From positions 1 to 45,042 of the IMG/VR virus record IMGVR_UViG_3300009172_002008: 45,042 bases of DNA. The stretch is one strand, 5' to 3'. The notes beneath the pieces are model-generated. The model worked only from the letters and a program-made list of their open reading frames with translations. It did not search any database and was not told the DNA's origin. A program made the translations under genes and the position numbers. Of this stretch, positions 40,041-45,042 are shown in pieces. Origin of the DNA: a virus. Position 1 is the stretch's first letter; every line of letters begins with the position of its first letter.

Positions 40041-40070
40041 AATCCACCTCATTTTTTGGGGTGGATTTTT
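40041..40070 (+). terminator. Rho-independent terminator
   Basis: AATCCACCTC (40041-40050) and GGGGTGGATT (40058-40067) pair over ten base pairs with one wobble and an A-U-rich loop, followed by a run of five T (40066-40070). It sits eight bases before the TctA ATG. Confidence 0.9.
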
Positions 40071-40077
40071 GTGTTTT

Positions 40078-41544
40078 ATGATTAGGTGTTATTTGGACTA
40101 TTATATAGTTGTATTATTTTTAGGAGTATTCTACGGATTCTTTATAGGTCTTATACCTGTAGCGGGAGCTACAACAGGGCTTATAGCTGTATACAGTTTT
40201 GTAGGTTACTTTCAAGATCCTTATATGTTAGTAGTATTTACTACGGCAATAGTAGTGACTAGTAGTATAGGAGATACTTTTTGTGGAGTAGTTATGAATA
40301 TACCTGGTGCAGGAGGGGCTGCAGCTACTATGGTAGACGGTTTTCCAATGAGCCAGCGAGGAGAGGCAGCTAGAGCACTTAGCGCAGCTATTAGCACTAG
40401 CTGGATCAATGGACTTATATGGGGATTAGCTGTATTTTTATTTTTACCTTACTATACTAAAATTGTATTGTATTTTGGAACAGCAGAGATGTTTAGTTTT
40501 TTAATATTCGCTATGGTATGCGTAGTATTTGTTAGTAGTAAGTACTGGTTTCGTGGATTAATAGCTTTAGTAGTCGGAGTACTAGTAGGCTTGATAGGCA
40601 TGGACCCTAATACTGCTAGTCCACGCTGGTCGCTTGGATGGGATTATGTAGAAGCAGGTATACAGATTGTACCAGTAATGGCTGGTGTATTAGCTTTTCC
40701 TGAGCTACTTAGTGCTTACAAGATGAAAGCAGAGAGAATAAAACTAACAAAAGGCGTAATACTAACTCAGTTAGTTCAAGGAATCAAAGATACTTGGAAA
40801 TATAAATGGGACGGTTTACGTGGAGGGTTAATAGGAGCCTTTGTAGGGTTAGTGCCAGGAATTGGGGGCGCAATAGCTGACTGGTTTGCTTACTCTCAGA
40901 CAGTAGCTTTAGGTAAAAAAAGTGGAGAAAATGTAGGTAAAGGGCACGTAAGAGGTGTAATAGGCTGTGAGGGCGCTAATAATGCGCAAAAAGCAACTAG
41001 CTATGTGCCTACGGTGTTATTTGGAATACCTGGAGCGCCTTTTGAAGTTATAGTTATGGGGTTACTTATGTATGTAGGACTTGAGTTAGGTACTCCCAGC
41101 GTTTTAGAAGATCAACGATTCTTTGATGTATTACTAAGTAGCTATCTTTGGAGTCTAATTATTATATTACCTATTAGCTATGCATTTATTAAATATGCGG
41201 TATATATAACAAATATACCTTTTAAGTATTATTTCTGGCCTATACTAGCCAGCTTAATATGGGCTAGTACGCAGTATACAGGTATGGTAGATGATTATGC
41301 TATGTTAGCAATTTGTTGTGTAGCAGGTATGTTTATGAAGTACTTAAAGTTCAGTAGAGTTAGTTTTTTAATAGGTTTTATACTTAGTGCAAGACTTGAA
41401 TCTAGCTGGGTACAGTTTAATACGTTCGGTTATGGGTGGGAAGAATTACTGCTTAGACCTATGCCTGCAGCGTTTATAATATTAGCAGTATTAGCTGCTA
41501 TATGGGGTTTGTTTTTTAACAAAGCCAGAATTGATTTTGTTTAA
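40078..41544 (+). CDS. tctA: TctA-like tricarboxylate transporter membrane subunit
   Basis: 488 residues from ATG 40078; a TTG at 40093 preceded by AGGTG is an alternative. The TctA family signature appears twice, as GFFIGLIPVAGATTG and GAFVGLVPGIGGAIADW, plus GANNAQKATSYVPTVLFGIPG, and about 10-12 membrane segments are visible. TctA is the large inner-membrane subunit of tripartite tricarboxylate transporters, which take up citrate-like or other small organic acids with a periplasmic binding protein. Length is that of a full family member. Confidence 0.9.
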   Translation: MIRCYLDYYIVVLFLGVFYGFFIGLIPVAGATTGLIAVYSFVGYFQDPYMLVVFTTAIVVTSSIGDTFCGVVMNIPGAGGAAATMVDGFPMSQRGEAARALSAAISTSWINGLIWGLAVFLFLPYYTKIVLYFGTAEMFSFLIFAMVCVVFVSSKYWFRGLIALVVGVLVGLIGMDPNTASPRWSLGWDYVEAGIQIVPVMAGVLAFPELLSAYKMKAERIKLTKGVILTQLVQGIKDTWKYKWDGLRGGLIGAFVGLVPGIGGAIADWFAYSQTVALGKKSGENVGKGHVRGVIGCEGANNAQKATSYVPTVLFGIPGAPFEVIVMGLLMYVGLELGTPSVLEDQRFFDVLLSSYLWSLIIILPISYAFIKYAVYITNIPFKYYFWPILASLIWASTQYTGMVDDYAMLAICCVAGMFMKYLKFSRVSFLIGFILSARLESSWVQFNTFGYGWEELLLRPMPAAFIILAVLAAIWGLFFNKARIDFV

Positions 41545-41554
41545 GGAGAAAAAT

Positions 41555-42604
41555 ATGAAATCTATAATTTTAGGAGCCGTTATAGCTCTAATAGCTAGTG
41601 TATCGCTAGCAGAGGTTACTATGGTAGTACCACAAAAGCCCGGACAAGGAACTACTGTATGGGCAGAGATTGTAAAAAAAGAACTAGAAAAGCACTTAGG
41701 CGATTCAATCACTCTAAGGTTGATTCCTGGCGCAAGAGATATTCCAGGTATTAACGCCTTTCACAACGATTTACGTTTTGATGATAATACTATAGTAGTA
41801 ACTCATGGAGGTAATGGTGTGTCATTTTTACAAGAAGCAGTAGACTATGACTATGCGGAGTATGAGTCAATAGGCCTTATGAATCTTAATATAATTGCAG
41901 GAAAACGTATTGGTGATGATATGAGCCACCCACGATTCCCTGCAGGAAGTGGTATGGTTCCAGAAGCTTTTGCAATGACTCTTATGATATGTGGGCCTAA
42001 TAAAACAGTTGATGAATATATTACATGTTTTAAAGAAAACGTAACATGGGTAAAAGGTATGAGTGGTAGTGAGCGTAGATTAGCATTTAAACGCGGTGAT
42101 CTAAACGGTACACGGGAAAATCCAGCAACATACCAAAAACATGTAGAACCTGATGAAAACGCAGAACTTTGGTTTCATCATGGACTATTAGATCCTACAA
42201 CGGGTAAGCATGTTGATGATACTAACTATCCTGTAGGCTACCAAGTTGAACAGCTATTTAAAGCAAAATGGGGAGTAGCTCCAAGTGGTGAGTTTTATGA
42301 TGCCTATGTACTTGTAAAAAGTTTTCGTGACGGCTTACAGAAGGCAATTTGGATTAACAAAGGCAATCCAGAACTACGCGATACCTTACGTGCGGCTATG
42401 ACTGCTATGAATAATAATACAGAGTCTATGACAGCAATTGAAGCTAAAAACGGTAAGTATGAATGGTTTATAGGAGAAGACGGTGATAAAATACGGGATA
42501 CGCTTATGAGTTTTATTACTGAGGATGCACTTAAGAATCTAGTTAAATTTAATAAAGAAGCACTAGGCCTAGCTAGCATATATAAAGAAGAACTTATTAA
42601 ATGA
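41555..42604 (+). CDS. tctC: TctC-like periplasmic substrate-binding protein
   Basis: 349 residues from ATG 41555 with AAGGAGA upstream. Signal peptide 1-19 (ending SLA), then VTMVVPQKPGQGTTVWAEIV, the start of the TctC/Bug fold, and VVTHGGNGVSFLQEAV, AGKRIGDDM. It would capture the acid in the periplasm and hand it to TctA. Slightly longer than the usual 320. The small TctB subunit is missing between the two. Confidence 0.8.
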   Translation: MKSIILGAVIALIASVSLAEVTMVVPQKPGQGTTVWAEIVKKELEKHLGDSITLRLIPGARDIPGINAFHNDLRFDDNTIVVTHGGNGVSFLQEAVDYDYAEYESIGLMNLNIIAGKRIGDDMSHPRFPAGSGMVPEAFAMTLMICGPNKTVDEYITCFKENVTWVKGMSGSERRLAFKRGDLNGTRENPATYQKHVEPDENAELWFHHGLLDPTTGKHVDDTNYPVGYQVEQLFKAKWGVAPSGEFYDAYVLVKSFRDGLQKAIWINKGNPELRDTLRAAMTAMNNNTESMTAIEAKNGKYEWFIGEDGDKIRDTLMSFITEDALKNLVKFNKEALGLASIYKEELIK

Positions 42605-43311
42605 ATATAACTCAGGATGATATAGATGCTTTTAATACTGATGAGCCTGATAGTAGTTGGGACACATTAAAACCTAGAACAGACTATCATTTTGATGCTT
42701 TTAAGATGGACCCTGCATTTGACGCTATGCGCTATGCAGGGTGTTTTAAAGGTGATTGGAGTAAAGAGTTAAGTGCTACTATTAATAGTAGCACTGAAAC
42801 AACTTGGCGTACTAGGAATCCTTCTGACGGCACCAGTAAAGATATTAAATCTGAAGAGTATGATCTGACTAGGAGCGGAGCTCCGGCAGACTTAATATTA
42901 ACTAATTTAGAGTATAACTTAAAACCTATATTTGAATCTATGGTAGATGCCCTAGGTTTAGAAGCGGGCGGCAAAAAAGAAATACAAAAAAGAGTACATG
43001 TACAACACCCCGGACAAGTATGGAATGTACATATAGACAAGCTTGAAAAGTGGGATACAGATAACCCTCATAATGTGTTTAGGTTTATGGTTATGTTAAA
43101 TGATTGGGAGCCGGGGCACTTTATTCAGTATGGTAATTTTGTACATACAGGATACAGGGCAGGAGAAATATACAGTTTTGACTGGTATAATGTACCACAC
43201 TGTACCGCTAATGCAGGATTAAATCCTAGATGTACTCTTCTAGTAACTGGAATAGCTACAGAAAAAACTAGAGCTCTATTTAGCACTTTTAATAACGTGC
43301 TACAGCTATAG
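42601..43311 (+). CDS. 2OG-Fe(II)/Asp-hydroxylase-like oxygenase
   Basis: 236 residues, ATGA overlap with TctC. WNVHIDKLEKW gives HxD near 141-143, and VPHCTANAG the distal His near 200, followed by an Arg (NPRCTLL). FRFMVMLNDWEPGHFIQY is the strand between them. This is the fifth such protein in the window. Target unknown; possibly peptide, sugar or lipid. Confidence 0.75.
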   Translation: MNITQDDIDAFNTDEPDSSWDTLKPRTDYHFDAFKMDPAFDAMRYAGCFKGDWSKELSATINSSTETTWRTRNPSDGTSKDIKSEEYDLTRSGAPADLILTNLEYNLKPIFESMVDALGLEAGGKKEIQKRVHVQHPGQVWNVHIDKLEKWDTDNPHNVFRFMVMLNDWEPGHFIQYGNFVHTGYRAGEIYSFDWYNVPHCTANAGLNPRCTLLVTGIATEKTRALFSTFNNVLQL

Positions 43312-43313
43312 CC

Positions 43314-43342
43314 TTGACAAAAGCGCTTAGTAGTAGTATAAT
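43314..43342 (+). promoter_or_regulatory. Perfect-consensus sigma70 promoter
   Basis: TTGACA at 43314-43319, 17-base spacer, TATAAT at 43337-43342. A GAGGA ribosome site and the ATG at 43370 follow. Both hexamers match consensus exactly. Confidence 0.9.
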
Positions 43343-43369
43343 AATAAAATTATATATAATGAGGATGAT

Positions 43370-43963
43370 ATGAATAATTATATACTAGTTACTGGGGCTC
43401 CCGGCAGTAAGTGGAGCAGTGTTGTAAAAAATATATATCAAAGTATAGATATTGATAATTCAGATTACTCTGAAGAAAGAACCTACTGGCATGAAGCAGA
43501 CACTCCAGGTACCCCCCAGCTAATGCACATAGGAGCATACTGGGACCCTGGAATGGAATTTGATATACATGAGTGGGATGCCCCTTTTAGTGGACAAGGT
43601 ATTAGGATAATTAAATCTCACACCTTTGCTCATCAGTTAGACAGCTTAAAAGAACAAGATAAAGGTCCTATAGTAATGGTATATAGAAATGATTATGAAT
43701 GCTATAAGTGGTGGCAAAAATGTGGAGAATTTAATATTACTTATCCGTTATACAATGAGTATTATAAAGACTTAAATATTATGTGGATTAAAATACAAAA
43801 TCAAAATAGAGACATTATTAAATTTATCAAAGATAATAGTACTAGTATAGTAAAAGTAACAGATAACTACCATTTAGCAGAACTACTTCAAATATCAAAA
43901 CATGGTATAGCAAGTTTACATGAGTATTATACCAAAGATATACAAGTATATGTGTATTCATGA
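43370..43963 (+). CDS. Sulfotransferase-like P-loop protein
   Basis: 197 residues. ILVTGAPGSKWSSVV at 5-19 resembles a Walker-A or sulfotransferase PSB loop; RIIKSHTFAHQL and IVMVYRNDYECYKWW match the PAPS-binding region of sulfotransferases (strand, then R-N/D). The protein could sulfate a sugar. GAGGA site before the ATG. Overlaps the next gene by 4 bases. Confidence 0.65.
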   Translation: MNNYILVTGAPGSKWSSVVKNIYQSIDIDNSDYSEERTYWHEADTPGTPQLMHIGAYWDPGMEFDIHEWDAPFSGQGIRIIKSHTFAHQLDSLKEQDKGPIVMVYRNDYECYKWWQKCGEFNITYPLYNEYYKDLNIMWIKIQNQNRDIIKFIKDNSTSIVKVTDNYHLAELLQISKHGIASLHEYYTKDIQVYVYS

Positions 43964-45015
43964 AGTTTAATATATGGAATAAATGGGATACTCTTAAAGT
44001 ATGTATGTTAGGTAATAATTATACGCCAGAATTCTTTAACGGGGTAAATCCTAATGTAGAAACACCATTAAAAAGAATATGCGAAGAAACTCTTGAAGAT
44101 TTAGAAAACTATAAAGAAGTCCTACAACAATTCGGAGTAAAAGTAATACAACCAGAAATGGATCGTAGTGAGAGATTTATAGATAAACCTAAGTTTGGTA
44201 TGGATGACTTACCTCACTATCCTAGAGGCCCTTTACAGCCTAGAGATTATCAACTAATATTAGGTAATAAAGCTTACTCTTGGCAAGTTGATCATCCCTC
44301 AATAGCAAAATGTTTAAAAGATTATGGAGGTACAGATACTATTCTCGTACCTAGACATATACGTAAAGATTTTAAAGGCTCTGTTTATGGCGGAGCAAAA
44401 GTATTTATGATAGGTAAAGATGTTTATTTAGACAATGAATATACTAAATACAAAGAAATGTATAATTATATATTTAAAGGCTGGCGTAAGAATACTATTA
44501 ATGTAGGGGATACCCATACTGATGGATGTTTTCATCCTATTAAGCCAGGAGCAATATTAAGCCTGAGTGATATACAAATGTATGAAAATACCTTTCCTGG
44601 CTGGGATGTTTGCTACCTACCAGATCAAAGTTGGAGTGTATTGCAACCCTTTGCAGAGCTAAAACGAAAAAATAAAGGCAAGTGGTGGCTAGCAGGGGAA
44701 GAAGATAATGATGAGTTTACAGAATTTGTAGAAACATGGCTTACTGACTGGGTAGGTTACGTAGAAGAAACAGTATTTGATGTAAATGTATTAGTCTTAG
44801 ATGAGCACCACGTGTGCGTAAGCAATAAGAATAACGAAAAAGTAAATACATTCCTAAAGAAGCATAAGATGGAGCCAGTATATGTACCATGGAGACATAG
44901 GTACTTTTGGGATGGTGGACTACATTGCATTACCTTGGATCTTCTAAGAGAAGGAAATCAACAGGATTACTTTCCTGATAGAAAAAAACCAGTTACAGAT
45001 ATAGGATTTATATAA
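43960..45015 (+). CDS. Amidinotransferase-like (glycine amidinotransferase family)
   Basis: 351 residues. LQPRDYQLIL, then GDTHTDGCFHPIKPG with the catalytic His and Asp, and DGGLHCITLDL with the catalytic Cys near the C-terminus, match the pentein-fold amidinotransferases that move the amidino group of Arg to Gly or to an aminocyclitol or amino sugar. Length is normal. Could guanidinate an amino sugar made by the DegT enzymes. Overlaps the sulfotransferase-like gene. Confidence 0.8.
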   Translation: MKFNIWNKWDTLKVCMLGNNYTPEFFNGVNPNVETPLKRICEETLEDLENYKEVLQQFGVKVIQPEMDRSERFIDKPKFGMDDLPHYPRGPLQPRDYQLILGNKAYSWQVDHPSIAKCLKDYGGTDTILVPRHIRKDFKGSVYGGAKVFMIGKDVYLDNEYTKYKEMYNYIFKGWRKNTINVGDTHTDGCFHPIKPGAILSLSDIQMYENTFPGWDVCYLPDQSWSVLQPFAELKRKNKGKWWLAGEEDNDEFTEFVETWLTDWVGYVEETVFDVNVLVLDEHHVCVSNKNNEKVNTFLKKHKMEPVYVPWRHRYFWDGGLHCITLDLLREGNQQDYFPDRKKPVTDIGFI

Positions 45016-45017
45016 CT

Positions 45018-45042
45018 ATGCTAGAATGTAGAGTAGACTTAA
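45018..45042 (+). CDS. Start of a further gene, cut by window
   Basis: ATG at 45018, two bases after the previous stop, followed by an open frame (M-L-E-C-R-V-D-L) to the edge. Too short to identify; no clear ribosome site. Confidence 0.3.

Noticed and set aside
1-45042. CRISPR arrays or insertion sequences
   Set aside because: I saw no regularly spaced direct repeats, transposase or integrase frames.

Overview
The window is a visibly AT-rich stretch of a large, tailed (probably T4-like myovirus) marine phage that infects an alphaproteobacterium, plausibly of the SAR11 type. The phage call rests on tightly packed genes with ATGA/TAATG overlaps, a two-gene spanin pair, a DsbA-like late-transcription protein, a PC4-like ssDNA-binding protein, a phage-type dATP/dGTP diphosphohydrolase and many small basic proteins. 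The alphaproteobacterial host is inferred from a circularly permuted two-piece tmRNA gene of the alphaproteobacterial kind and from a bS21 gene. Both inferences come from pattern recognition, not from a database search.

Layout. Positions 1-17379 are all minus strand: small basic and zinc-binding proteins and an exported nuclease (1-3920), a radical SAM protein and a UV endonuclease (4007-6131), a membrane/lipase/EF-hand block with a nine-cysteine mini-protein (6209-8919), a cluster of exported proteins ending in i-spanin/o-spanin (8984-12344), then a conserved small-protein block, a RecB-like nuclease, a carbamoyltransferase, two 2OG oxygenases and an SGNH-like protein. A single plus-strand SGNH gene (17372-18031) overlaps its neighbours at both ends. 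Minus genes resume at 18000-22052: a DsbA-like protein, small unknowns, a phosphomannomutase-like HAD protein and a tandemly duplicated gene pair with a relic of a second HAD copy. From 22100 to the right edge everything is plus strand: a first sugar module (DegT-type aminotransferase and a short-chain epimerase), a translation module (bS21 and tmRNA), a porin-like protein, then a long glycan island (PglD-like acyltransferase, DegT, RmlB-like, GalE-like, four glycosyltransferase-type proteins, methyltransferases) with an A-type Fe-S carrier and 2OG oxygenases, followed by PC4, HTH and nucleotide-hydrolase genes, a TctA/TctC transporter pair behind an attenuator-like leader, a sulfotransferase-like protein and an amidinotransferase.

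How the genes may work together. bS21 and tmRNA would act on the host ribosome. The sugar, carbamoyl, amidino, 2OG and methyl-transfer enzymes could build and decorate a glycan on the virion or on the cell surface. The porin-like protein and the TctA/TctC proteins would change uptake by the infected cell. The spanins, lipase and small membrane proteins fit lysis. Several sigma70-type promoters of near-consensus quality (TTGACA-like, 17-base spacing, TATAAT-like) punctuate the operons, which suggests that host RNA polymerase reads much of this region directly.
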